Shown here: positions 15,331 through 22,995 of the stretch, piece by piece | Layout: each line of letters starts with the position of its first letter | Numbering within the stretch: position 1 is the stretch's first letter | Program-made: the position numbers and the translations under genes | Notes under the pieces: model-generated | Told to the model about the DNA's origin: nothing | The model's database searches: none | Seen by the model: only the letters and a program-made list of their open reading frames with translations | NCBI GenBank assembly: GCA_964589415.1 | Contig: CAZPRQ010000006.1 | Span: 1 to 35,141, forward strand | Origin: CAZPRQ01 sp964589415 | Lineage (GTDB): Bacteria > Patescibacteriota > Doudnabacteria > UBA920 | DNA: 35,141 bases | Reading direction: 5' to 3'

Positions 15331-16818
15331 ATGAAACCTAAAATAAAGCTGTTTACCCAGTTATTTGGTATTATTTTGCTTGCCGCGGCCGCTTTATGGA
15401 TTGTGTATCCCAAAGGCAGTAAAATAAGCCTGGAAAAGCTAAAAATTAAATATACCCAAGAATTCAAAGTCAGGCTAGGGCTAGACTTGCAAGGGGGTAG
15501 CCACCTGGTTTACGAGGCAGATTTTAAAAATGTCGCTCAACAAGACAAGGCAGATGCCTTAAATGCCATACGCGACACAATAGAGCGAAGGGTTAATAGC
15601 TTCGGTGTGGCAGAGCCTCTTGTTCAGGTAGTCGGAGACGATAGGGTTATTGTGGAACTTCCGGGCATTAAAGATATAAATGATGCAATTAAACAAATTG
15701 GACAAACTCCATACATGGAGTTTAAAGTGGAAAATCCGGAACCGCCGGTAATTGAACCGGATAAAGATGGACAGGTAGTTTTTGATCCCGATTCGCAGTG
15801 GAAATCCAGCGGTCTTTCCGGCAAACAGCTAAAAAAAGCAACAGTAGATTTCCAACAAGGTGTTGGCGTTGGAAGCCAGGCAGTTGTTCGACTAGAATTT
15901 AACGATGAGGGCCGCAAATTATTTTCTGAAATTACATCCGCCAATATCCAAAAACCGGTGGCCATTTTTCTGGACGGGCAACTAATTTCCGCTCCCACGG
16001 TTCAAAATGCCATAACAGACGGCACTGCAATTATTTCCGGTAATTTTACCACCAAAGACGCGAATGATCTAGCCACCAGGTTAAACAGTGGGGCATTGCC
16101 CGTGCCAATTAAACTAATTTCACAGCAGAATGTGGGGGCTACATTGGGGCAAGAATCCATTCATAAATCCTTAATCGCGGGGTTAATAGGGTTACTGTTA
16201 ATTGCGGTTTTTATGATCTCTTATTACAGGTTTCCCGGACTGCTCGCAGTTTTTGCCCTTATAATCTACACATTAATTTCATTTGCTGTTTTTAAAATTG
16301 GTATTTCGTTCACTGCCGTTGTGTTGGTGGGACTGTTCCTATTTTTAGGAATTACGGTAAATACCAAATTTGGCATACTGGCTTTACTCAGTTATATCGC
16401 GCTCATGCTGCTAAATGCCGTTTCTCCCGTTACTTTGACGCTCGCGGGCATTGCCGGCTTTATCTTGTCTATAGGTATGGCAGTCGACGCGAATATACTT
16501 ATTTTTGAGAGGTTAAAAGAAGAGATTCGCTCGGGAAAGGATATTGCCAAGGCAATAGACGATGGTTTTGCCAGAGCATGGCTTTCCATTCGCGATTCAA
16601 ACATGTCCAGCCTTATTACCACTGCAATTTTGTATGCTTTTGGCACGCCCTCTATTAAGGGTTTTGCAGTAACACTGGCGATTGGCATATTAATCTCCAT
16701 GTTTACGGCCATTACCGTAACAAGGACGCTTTTAAAAATTTTTATAGGCAATAGCATATTAACTCATCCATTGCTTTTTGGTGTTAGTAAAAAAGTCATT
16801 GAACAGAAGCAGGGGTAG
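15331..16818 (+). CDS. secD: SecD, protein translocase subunit
   Basis: Membrane partner of SecYEG that uses the proton gradient to help pull exported proteins across. It has an N-terminal membrane helix (about 9-27), the conserved LGLDLQGGSHLVYEADF, a periplasmic P1 region that is shorter than in E. coli, and a C-terminal membrane bundle with the signature MAVDANILIFERLKEE near 382-397. The C-terminal bundle has about 40 extra residues between the IIYTLISFAVFKIGI helix and VSPVTLTLAGIAGF, apparently two further hydrophobic segments (FTAVVLVGLFLFLGI and FGILALLSYIALMLL). This looks like a repeat of the preceding helix pair. secF follows 51 bases later. Confidence 0.94.
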   Translation: MKPKIKLFTQLFGIILLAAAALWIVYPKGSKISLEKLKIKYTQEFKVRLGLDLQGGSHLVYEADFKNVAQQDKADALNAIRDTIERRVNSFGVAEPLVQVVGDDRVIVELPGIKDINDAIKQIGQTPYMEFKVENPEPPVIEPDKDGQVVFDPDSQWKSSGLSGKQLKKATVDFQQGVGVGSQAVVRLEFNDEGRKLFSEITSANIQKPVAIFLDGQLISAPTVQNAITDGTAIISGNFTTKDANDLATRLNSGALPVPIKLISQQNVGATLGQESIHKSLIAGLIGLLLIAVFMISYYRFPGLLAVFALIIYTLISFAVFKIGISFTAVVLVGLFLFLGITVNTKFGILALLSYIALMLLNAVSPVTLTLAGIAGFILSIGMAVDANILIFERLKEEIRSGKDIAKAIDDGFARAWLSIRDSNMSSLITTAILYAFGTPSIKGFAVTLAIGILISMFTAITVTRTLLKIFIGNSILTHPLLFGVSKKVIEQKQG

Positions 16819-16869
16819 AATCATTTTAGCAAAAGTAAAAATTATATTTAGGTAAATTTTAAGAATATT

Positions 16870-17757
16870 ATGTTCAACACACTAAAATACTATAAGCTGT
16901 GGTTTATAATTTCAGGCTTGTTCCTTGCTTTTGGAATTATTTCTCTTTCGGTTTACGGGTTAAAGCTCGGTATAGATTTTAAAGGAGGGACTGTAACCGA
17001 ATTGAAATTTGAGCAGCAGCCGGATATTGGAAAAATTAAGGAAGTATTAGCCGGCAAGGGACTTCAAAATTCTCAAGTTCAAACAGCAGGAAATAATGGC
17101 ATAATTATTAAAACCGAGAGTCTTGAAAAAGCAAAGCATGACGAAATGCTGGAGGAGTTGTCGGGTGAAATAGGAAAATTTGAAGAGCTAAGATTTGACT
17201 CGGTTGGACCGGTTGTTGGAAGGGAATTGACACGCAATGCTTTTTATCAACTTATTTTGGTATCTTTGGGGATTATTTTCTATTTGGCATACGCATTCCG
17301 CAGAGTACCCCGTCCACTTACTTCGTGGAGATTTGGGATGTCAGCCATAATAGCGCTACTGCATGACCTTATGGTAGTGTTAGGAGTATTTTCTCTCTTG
17401 GGTCGTTTTAAAGGAATAGAGGTTGATAGTATGTTTGTTACCGCCATGCTAACTGTATTGGGCTTTTCCGTCCATGATACTATTGTCGTTTTTGACAGAA
17501 TTCGGGAAAATTTAAAAGTCTATGGTGGCCAAAGCATTGAATTTGTGGTAAATCATAGTATTGGTCAAACTATTGTACGTTCTTTAAACACCAGCCTGAC
17601 AGTATTGTTTGTGCTATTGGCCTTGTTGCTTTTTGGAGGGGAGACCATTAGATGGTTCGTTTTTGCTCTTTTTGTGGGCGTAATTGTTGGTACTTACTCC
17701 TCCATTTTTATTGCTTCTCCTGTGTTGGTGCTCTGGCAGCGCATAAAAAGGTCATAA
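16870..17757 (+). CDS. secF: SecF, protein translocase subunit
   Basis: Partner of SecD in the SecDF accessory complex. At 295 residues it has the normal layout: a first membrane helix at about 10-30, GIDFKGGTVTELKF, a small periplasmic domain, then five membrane helices with the signature GFSVHDTIVVFDRIREN near 198-214. No insertion like that of SecD is seen. It is the last gene of the secDF unit and is followed by a terminator. Confidence 0.95.
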   Translation: MFNTLKYYKLWFIISGLFLAFGIISLSVYGLKLGIDFKGGTVTELKFEQQPDIGKIKEVLAGKGLQNSQVQTAGNNGIIIKTESLEKAKHDEMLEELSGEIGKFEELRFDSVGPVVGRELTRNAFYQLILVSLGIIFYLAYAFRRVPRPLTSWRFGMSAIIALLHDLMVVLGVFSLLGRFKGIEVDSMFVTAMLTVLGFSVHDTIVVFDRIRENLKVYGGQSIEFVVNHSIGQTIVRSLNTSLTVLFVLLALLLFGGETIRWFVFALFVGVIVGTYSSIFIASPVLVLWQRIKRS

Positions 17758-17771
17758 TATAGCCGCTTTAC

Positions 17772-17803
17772 AAAATCACTCCTTAAATGCGGGGTGGTTT
17801 TTT
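17772..17803 (+). terminator. Intrinsic terminator of secDF
   Basis: AAAATCACTCC (17772-17782) pairs with GGGGTGGTTTT (17791-17801), with two G-U pairs, around an eight-base loop. Six T (17798-17803) overlap and follow the stem. Confidence 0.7.
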
Positions 17804-17830
17804 GTATCTAGGCATTTAAATACAGTATAT

Positions 17831-17859
17831 TTGACATAATAGCTAGTTTGTGCTAAAAT
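17831..17859 (+). promoter_or_regulatory. Near-consensus promoter of the sigma4/HARE gene
   Basis: A perfect TTGACA (17831-17836), 17 bases, then TAAAAT (17854-17859). The predicted leader is about 65 bases and contains a small hairpin, GGCTT-ATTC-AAGCC, at 17890-17903. Confidence 0.75.
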
Positions 17860-17931
17860 ACAAAATATAAATAAGATAATGAATTTTAAGGCTTATTCAA
17901 GCCCAATTTTAGATATTTGATATTTTGTCGT

Positions 17932-19023
17932 ATGGGAATTTTAGATACAATAATACATACAAAGCAGAGCGAGTCCATGCAGCATTTTAATCCGGAAGAA
18001 ATTGTCCGGGAGATTTTATTTAATCTAAAAGAGCGAGATAAGGAAATATTAACCAAACGATATGGCCTTCAAGGCATGGAAATAAAAACTTTAGCTGCCA
18101 TTGGATCGGAGCAAAATCTGACCAGGGAAAGAGTTCGTCAAATTGAAAAGGATCTTATTAAAAACCTAAGAAAGCAAGGTTTGTCCAAAGAAGCCTTTAT
18201 TAGCACTCGAGACCTTCTAATAAATACCATAAATGAACACGGCAAAGTAATTTCCGAAGACAAATTATTGGAATTTTTTGGGATTCATGAAGAAAAGGAC
18301 AGAAATGCAATTATTTTTTTACTTCATCTTATAGACGAGATGGAGAACTTTTTGCACGCCAATTACAAAAATTGCTGGTCAACCATACTTTTTAACCGAC
18401 AGCTTTTGCAAGACTTTTCGGGATATGGAAAATCTTTGTTGGAAAATAAAGGTAAGCCTGTCCATGAACAGGAGTTTCTTGAAGCGTTTAAAGAGACAGA
18501 TTTTTATAGAACCAATCAATTAGAGCTTACTGATAAGGTAATTTTAAACTTTTTGGATTTGGCTCATGAGATAGAAAAAAACTCTTTTAATTTTTGGGGT
18601 CTTATGTCATGGAAGGAAATTAAACCTAAAGACGTGGGTGACAAGGCATATTTGGTTTTAAAACATCATGGGAAGCCGGAACACTATTCCGTCATTACTG
18701 AAATGATTAACAAGTCAAAATTCGACACAAGAACCGCGTATAAAGAAACCGTTCACAACGAGCTTATTAAGGATAGTCGTTTTATTTTAATTGGAAGGGG
18801 TATATACGCGCTTTCTGAATGGGGGTATAAGGCTGGAGTAGTCTCTGAAGTAATCTCAGAAGTGCTAAAAGACGGCGGCAAGCCAATGAGCCGGGAAGAA
18901 ATAATAAACGAAGTGCTTAAACGTCGTGTTGTAAAGAAAAATACCATTTTAGTGGGCCTGTCCAATAAAAAAATGTTTCGTAAAGTGAGTAAAAATTTGT
19001 ACGCGCTGGCAGTCGTTGCTTAG
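17932..19023 (+). CDS. Sigma-70 region 4-like protein with C-terminal HARE-HTH-like domains
   Basis: A 363-residue probable transcription regulator. Residues 28-80 resemble sigma-70 region 4, the -35-binding helix-turn-helix: LKERDKEILTKRYGL, then NLTRERVRQIEKD. Sigma region 2, needed to bind core polymerase and melt DNA, is absent. After a divergent middle, residues ~230-295 and ~295-360 look like two winged helices of the HARE-HTH/RpoE-delta type (GDKAYLVLKHHGKPEHYSV and VISEVLKDGGKPMSREEII are their starts; GRGIYALSEWGY is the first wing end). I take ATG 17932; an earlier TTG at 17917 would add five residues. It is monocistronic with a strong promoter. It may act on polymerase or promoters, but is not a complete sigma factor. 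Confidence 0.75.
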   Translation: MGILDTIIHTKQSESMQHFNPEEIVREILFNLKERDKEILTKRYGLQGMEIKTLAAIGSEQNLTRERVRQIEKDLIKNLRKQGLSKEAFISTRDLLINTINEHGKVISEDKLLEFFGIHEEKDRNAIIFLLHLIDEMENFLHANYKNCWSTILFNRQLLQDFSGYGKSLLENKGKPVHEQEFLEAFKETDFYRTNQLELTDKVILNFLDLAHEIEKNSFNFWGLMSWKEIKPKDVGDKAYLVLKHHGKPEHYSVITEMINKSKFDTRTAYKETVHNELIKDSRFILIGRGIYALSEWGYKAGVVSEVISEVLKDGGKPMSREEIINEVLKRRVVKKNTILVGLSNKKMFRKVSKNLYALAVVA

Positions 19024-19070
19024 TTTTTTGACTTTGTCAGACTTTAAAGAGACAAAAATATAAAATTTTC

Positions 19071-20390
19071 ATGGAATTTATAAGTCAATCCTTATCCGGT
19101 TTTACAGAAATATTTGGAATTTTTTGGTCTGTCTTTAAATACGGCGGTTGGCTGCTTTTTGTATGGGCGGTGCTATATATTCTATACAAAATGTATAGAG
19201 GAGAAATTGAACATCAATTTGTCCATAGCCAGGAGTGGGTATTTTTAAACATAAAAGTGCCTAAGGAAAACACCACAAGTACATTGGCAGTAGAATCTAT
19301 ATTTGGGCAAATGCACGCCCTGCATTCAAGTTTGACATTTGCCCATAAATACGTGGAAGGTAAGACGCAATTATGGTACAGTTTGGAAATAGTCTCTTTG
19401 GGTGGCAAAATTTCTTTTATTATTCGGGCGCCAAAAAAAATGCGGGAGTTGGTGGAAGCCTCCTTTTACGCGCAGTATTCAAATGCGGAAATTACGGAGG
19501 TCGAGGATTATATGGCCAACATAGAATACGACCCGGATACCTCACCATTTGACATTTGGGGGTGCGAATGGAAACTGTTGGAAGATCAAGTTATTCCCAT
19601 TAAAACTTATAAGGATTTTGAGCATCCGACGGCGGAAGAAAAAATAATTGACCCGCTTGCCCCGCACTTTGAAGCCTTGGCTAAAATGGCACCCTATGAA
19701 TTTTATGGCGTGCAAATAATAATCCAGCCCCTAGGCGATAATGAATGGAAACCCAAAGGCGAGCGCAAGGTTAAAGAACTGATTGGCGAAGAATTGCCGC
19801 ATGAAAGCGGTCTTTTGGATTTACTCCTAACTCCGTTTAACTGGTTCGCGAACTTTAGCTTTTTTGGAGGTGGGTCCCATGGTCATGAAGAAGGCAATAA
19901 ACAAAAGAATAACTGGCAGTTTATGACTGAGACTGAAAAAGAAAGAGTTACCTTAATAGAGCGAAAGGTAGGTAAGCCAGGCTATAAAACCAAAATCAGG
20001 CATCTGTACATAGCGCCAAAAGAGAAATTTGACGGAGCTAAGAAAGCTTTGGTAATTGGTTCATATCGCCCGCTCGGATCCACACAAGGTAACCAGTTTA
20101 AGCCGGATACCAAAAAGACATGGACTTCTTTGGAATATCATATATCTCCTACTCTTGAAGCCGCGTATATGGAACATGAATCAAGGCGCCGTAAAAGGTT
20201 AATATTTCGAGGATATAAGGACCGCGATATACATTTGGGTAACCCCATGCCTATATTTAACATAGAAGAATTGGCCACAATTTATCATTTCCCCATAACA
20301 CCTATTGGAGCAACTTCTACTTCTACTGTTGAGAAAACAGAGAGTAAGAAGTCGCAAGCCCCGGCAAATTTGCCGGTCGTGGAAATGTAA
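19071..20390 (+). CDS. Membrane-anchored protein of unknown function, partner of the ATPase
   Basis: A 439-residue protein with one clear N-terminal membrane helix (about 22-44, GGWLLFVWAVLYILYKMYRG) and a large soluble part predicted to lie in the cytoplasm by the basic residues after the helix. I cannot assign a named family. The body (WVFLNIKVPKENTTS, then LWYSLEIVSLGGKISFIIRAP) reads like an alpha/beta domain that recurs after residue 300 (LIERKVGKPGYKTKIRHLYIAPKEKF). A Gly/His-rich linker lies near 267-277, and the tail after 415 is low-complexity. It ends 174 bases before a VirD4/TraD-like ATPase. The pairing suggests it is the membrane platform of that ATPase. Confidence 0.65.
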   Translation: MEFISQSLSGFTEIFGIFWSVFKYGGWLLFVWAVLYILYKMYRGEIEHQFVHSQEWVFLNIKVPKENTTSTLAVESIFGQMHALHSSLTFAHKYVEGKTQLWYSLEIVSLGGKISFIIRAPKKMRELVEASFYAQYSNAEITEVEDYMANIEYDPDTSPFDIWGCEWKLLEDQVIPIKTYKDFEHPTAEEKIIDPLAPHFEALAKMAPYEFYGVQIIIQPLGDNEWKPKGERKVKELIGEELPHESGLLDLLLTPFNWFANFSFFGGGSHGHEEGNKQKNNWQFMTETEKERVTLIERKVGKPGYKTKIRHLYIAPKEKFDGAKKALVIGSYRPLGSTQGNQFKPDTKKTWTSLEYHISPTLEAAYMEHESRRRKRLIFRGYKDRDIHLGNPMPIFNIEELATIYHFPITPIGATSTSTVEKTESKKSQAPANLPVVEM

Positions 20391-20411
20391 GCATAAAATA
20401 AAGGTTCCTCG

Positions 20412-20429
20412 CATCCGCCTAGGCGGATG
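20412..20429. repeat. Perfect 18-bp palindrome
   Basis: CATCCGCCTAGGCGGATG is fully self-complementary. It lies just after the unknown membrane protein gene. No T run follows, so it is not an obvious intrinsic terminator. Confidence 0.6.
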
Positions 20430-20466
20430 ATTAGGTATTAGACCTGTATTAGCTCCTCGGCTCGCT

Positions 20467-20486
20467 TATCCCGCTATGGCGGGATA
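20467..20486. repeat. GC-rich hairpin
   Basis: TATCCCGC pairs with GCGGGATA around TATG. The flanks (CTCGGCTCGC before, GACTCGCCTACGTCGC after) share the GC-rich character of the 11115-11325 element and differ from the AT-rich surroundings, suggesting a dispersed intergenic repeat. Confidence 0.55.
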
Positions 20487-20538
20487 GACTCGCCTACGTC
20501 GCTAATGAAATTGTTTTTAGTTGTTAAATAGAGTACAG

Positions 20539-20544
20539 TATAAT
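20539..20544 (+). promoter_or_regulatory. Possible -10 element of the ATPase gene
   Basis: A perfect TATAAT lies 21 bases before the ATG at 20565. There is no good -35, and the leader would be only about 14 bases. If real, the ATPase can be made without its upstream partner. Confidence 0.35.
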
Positions 20545-20564
20545 TAGGAATCGGGTATGTTCAT

Positions 20565-22460
20565 ATGACTGATCCAGAAGAGCAAATTACCGTGTTTGCC
20601 AAAACTAACTTCCGTAATAAGGAAGTGCCTTTTGGTATTAAGACCGATGACCGGCGCAGGCATATGTACCTTATTGGTAAAACCGGCATGGGTAAAACCA
20701 CGCTTATGGAAAACATGGTTATCCAGGACATTCGAAATGGGCATGGCGTGGCATTCCTAGACCCTCATGGCGACTCAGTGCAGAGAATTTTAAACAGTGT
20801 GCCGAATTACCGCGTAAATGATGTGATATACTTTAATCCGGCTGATATGGATTATCCTATAGCGTTCAATATTCTGGAATCCGTAGATCCAAAGTATAAG
20901 CATTTAGTAGCCTCGGGGCTTATGGGGGTTTTTACTAAAATATGGGCAAATTTATGGTCCGCCAGAATGGAATACATACTAAACAATACAATTTTGGCGT
21001 TGTTAGACAGTCCCGGCAATACACTGCTTGGCATTACTCGCATGTATGTGGATAAAAAATATAGGAAAAAAATTGTTGATAATATTCGCGATCCTATGGT
21101 AAAGGCTTTTTGGACAGACGAGTTTGCCAATTACAATGAAAAGTATCGAACCGAAGCCATTGCGCCTATACAGAATAAAGTTGGGCAATTTTTATCTTCC
21201 GGAATTATTCGAAATATTGTGGGCCAGCCAAAGAGCACCATAGATTTGCGAGAAATAATGGACCAGCGAAAGATATTAATTATGGACCTTTCTAAAGGCA
21301 AGGTCGGTGAAGATAACTCTGCTCTATTGGGAGCCATGATTGTTACCAAGCTGCAATTGGCAGCCATGTCACGCACGGATGTTTTGGAGCACGATAGAAA
21401 AGATTTTTATTTGTATGTTGATGAATTTCAGAACTTTGCCACTGAAAGTTTTGCAACTATTTTAAGTGAAGCCCGAAAATACCGATTAAATTTGATTGTT
21501 GGACACCAATACATATCACAGCTCGAGCAGGATAAAAGTACGAAAGTTAGGGATGCTATTTTTGGAAACGTTGGTACAATGATTTTATTCCGTATAGGCG
21601 CGGCAGACGCTGAATTTCTTGAAACAGAATTTGAGCCGGTTTTTACCCCAAATGATTTGGTTAATTTGCCGAAATATCAGATTATTTTAAAGCTAATGAT
21701 AAATGGAGTCGCAAGCGAACCATTTTCCGCCATAACCATGCCGCCGAGTCCTGAGTGGGTAACTGACAACGGCGATAAGGTAATTAAGGTATCAAGAGAA
21801 CGCTTCGCCAATCCAAGGTTAGAGGTAGAGGAAAAAATTTCCCGCTGGATGGGGGCCGAATTTCATCAGGAAACCGCAGAACTGCTGATAAATTCCAATA
21901 ATGGCGGGGAAATATCCGCCGGGCAGGAAATAAAAATTCCAAATAAATACTCGGAGGAATTGTTAGATGATAATAATTTGGCAGTTTCCAGGCCTGCGCC
22001 AAACATTTCCTCGGAATTGACAGAAAATACTCCCGCACAAGTAAAAAAAGCGAATTTGGTAAATGAATCTGTACAAAGTGAGCCAAAAAAACAACATTCA
22101 TACAGCTCTAGAAATACACAGTTTAATGGGTCTCAGATAAAGAGTCAAGTAGAAAATTTTCGGGACACGGGGCACCGGCGGACGGGTAACAGTAATACTA
22201 ACAATCGAAATAAGCAAAATATAAAACCCAAAAGCATCCAAAAAAAGGAAAACCCCATTTGGAGTATGGTCGCGGAGATTAATCTTCAAAAATCCAAGGC
22301 AGAAAAAAATCAGAATTCGATTCAGGAAACAGAGAATAATAAACAACCATCTATATTGCCGGAAATATCGCCCGTTAATAAACCCGATCAACAGGGTAAA
22401 TTACCTGTTCAAGATGCCCAGAGAAAAATTTTGCAGCCAGGGCAGTCATATAAATTCTAA
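20565..22460 (+). CDS. VirD4/TraD-like DNA-transfer ATPase
   Basis: A 631-residue P-loop ATPase of the VirD4/TraD/HerA group, which move or pump DNA or protein substrates at the membrane. Walker A is GKTGMGKTT at residues 38-46, preceded by a RRRHMYLI strand; HGVAFLDPHGDSV follows near 62-74. Walker B is YLYVDEFQNFA with Asp286 and Glu287, then EARKYRLNLIVGHQYISQL. No N-terminal membrane helices are present, unlike classical VirD4; its upstream neighbour could supply the anchor. Residues after about 440 form a long low-complexity tail rich in Asn, Gln, Lys and Ser. No relaxase, VirB4 or pilin is in the window, so conjugation is not shown. Confidence 0.82.
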   Translation: MTDPEEQITVFAKTNFRNKEVPFGIKTDDRRRHMYLIGKTGMGKTTLMENMVIQDIRNGHGVAFLDPHGDSVQRILNSVPNYRVNDVIYFNPADMDYPIAFNILESVDPKYKHLVASGLMGVFTKIWANLWSARMEYILNNTILALLDSPGNTLLGITRMYVDKKYRKKIVDNIRDPMVKAFWTDEFANYNEKYRTEAIAPIQNKVGQFLSSGIIRNIVGQPKSTIDLREIMDQRKILIMDLSKGKVGEDNSALLGAMIVTKLQLAAMSRTDVLEHDRKDFYLYVDEFQNFATESFATILSEARKYRLNLIVGHQYISQLEQDKSTKVRDAIFGNVGTMILFRIGAADAEFLETEFEPVFTPNDLVNLPKYQIILKLMINGVASEPFSAITMPPSPEWVTDNGDKVIKVSRERFANPRLEVEEKISRWMGAEFHQETAELLINSNNGGEISAGQEIKIPNKYSEELLDDNNLAVSRPAPNISSELTENTPAQVKKANLVNESVQSEPKKQHSYSSRNTQFNGSQIKSQVENFRDTGHRRTGNSNTNNRNKQNIKPKSIQKKENPIWSMVAEINLQKSKAEKNQNSIQETENNKQPSILPEISPVNKPDQQGKLPVQDAQRKILQPGQSYKF

Positions 22461-22497
22461 AAAATCGTCCCGCCGCTAGCGGGACGATTTTTTAGAA
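22455..22497. terminator. Bidirectional intrinsic terminator
   Basis: A perfect 19-bp stem (22455-22473 with 22479-22497) around CGCTA, with a GC core (GTCCCGC) and A/T runs on both sides, so each strand sees a hairpin followed by T residues. The ATPase stop codon lies in the left arm, and the trxA stop begins one base after the right arm. It serves both convergent genes. Confidence 0.9.
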
Positions 22498-22818
22498 TTA
22501 GAGATGTTTTTTCAATTCGGTTTCGACTATTTGTTTAGGGGCGGCTCCTATCATTTCTCCTACAACTTTGCCGTTTTTGAAAAATTTTAACGTTGGTATG
22601 CTCATTACATTGTAACGCATGGCTAATTGGCCATTTTCATCAACGTTTATTTTACCAACCTTTATTTTCCCTTCATAGTCTTTCGCCAATTCATCGACGA
22701 TGGGCGAAAGTACTTTACACGGTCCGCACCAAACTGCCCAAAAATCTATCATGACCGGCAGGGTTGACTGTAGTACTTCCTGCTCAAAATTTTGCTCAGT
22801 AATGACAATTTCACTCAT
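22498..22818 (-). CDS. trxA: Thioredoxin
   Basis: A 106-residue cytoplasmic disulfide reductase. The active site is WCGPCK with Cys31 and Cys34, and the conserved cis-proline lies in the MSIPTLKFFKNG segment near 73-84. Length and motif order are those of a classical one-domain thioredoxin, with no signal peptide. It faces the ATPase gene tail to tail and diverges from the carboxypeptidase gene, with its own near-consensus promoter. Confidence 0.96.
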   Translation of the reverse strand: MSEIVITEQNFEQEVLQSTLPVMIDFWAVWCGPCKVLSPIVDELAKDYEGKIKVGKINVDENGQLAMRYNVMSIPTLKFFKNGKVVGEMIGAAPKQIVETELKKHL

Positions 22819-22877
22819 AGATTTATATTTAATTGTTTGTTATAAAAGGAAATATTGCCTTTTTTATCCACCCAGTC

Positions 22878-22906
22878 ATATTATCCACAAGCTGAAAGAT
22901 TGTCAA
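22878..22906 (-). promoter_or_regulatory. Strong promoter of trxA
   Basis: On the minus strand a perfect TTGACA (22906-22901), 17 bases, then TAATAT (22883-22878). It lies about 60 bases upstream of the trxA ATG. Confidence 0.7.
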
Positions 22907-22943
22907 TTCTGTATAATATTTAAAGGTGGTAAATTTGAGAATC

Positions 22944-22973
22944 TTCACAAAAACCTATAAATTGGCGTAAAAT
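22944..22973 (+). promoter_or_regulatory. Promoter of the carboxypeptidase gene
   Basis: TTCACA (22944-22949), 18 bases, then TAAAAT (22968-22973). This gives a short leader of about 16 bases and supports the TTG start at 22996. Confidence 0.45.
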
Positions 22974-22995
22974 TAAAGACCAAAACATTTCAAAA

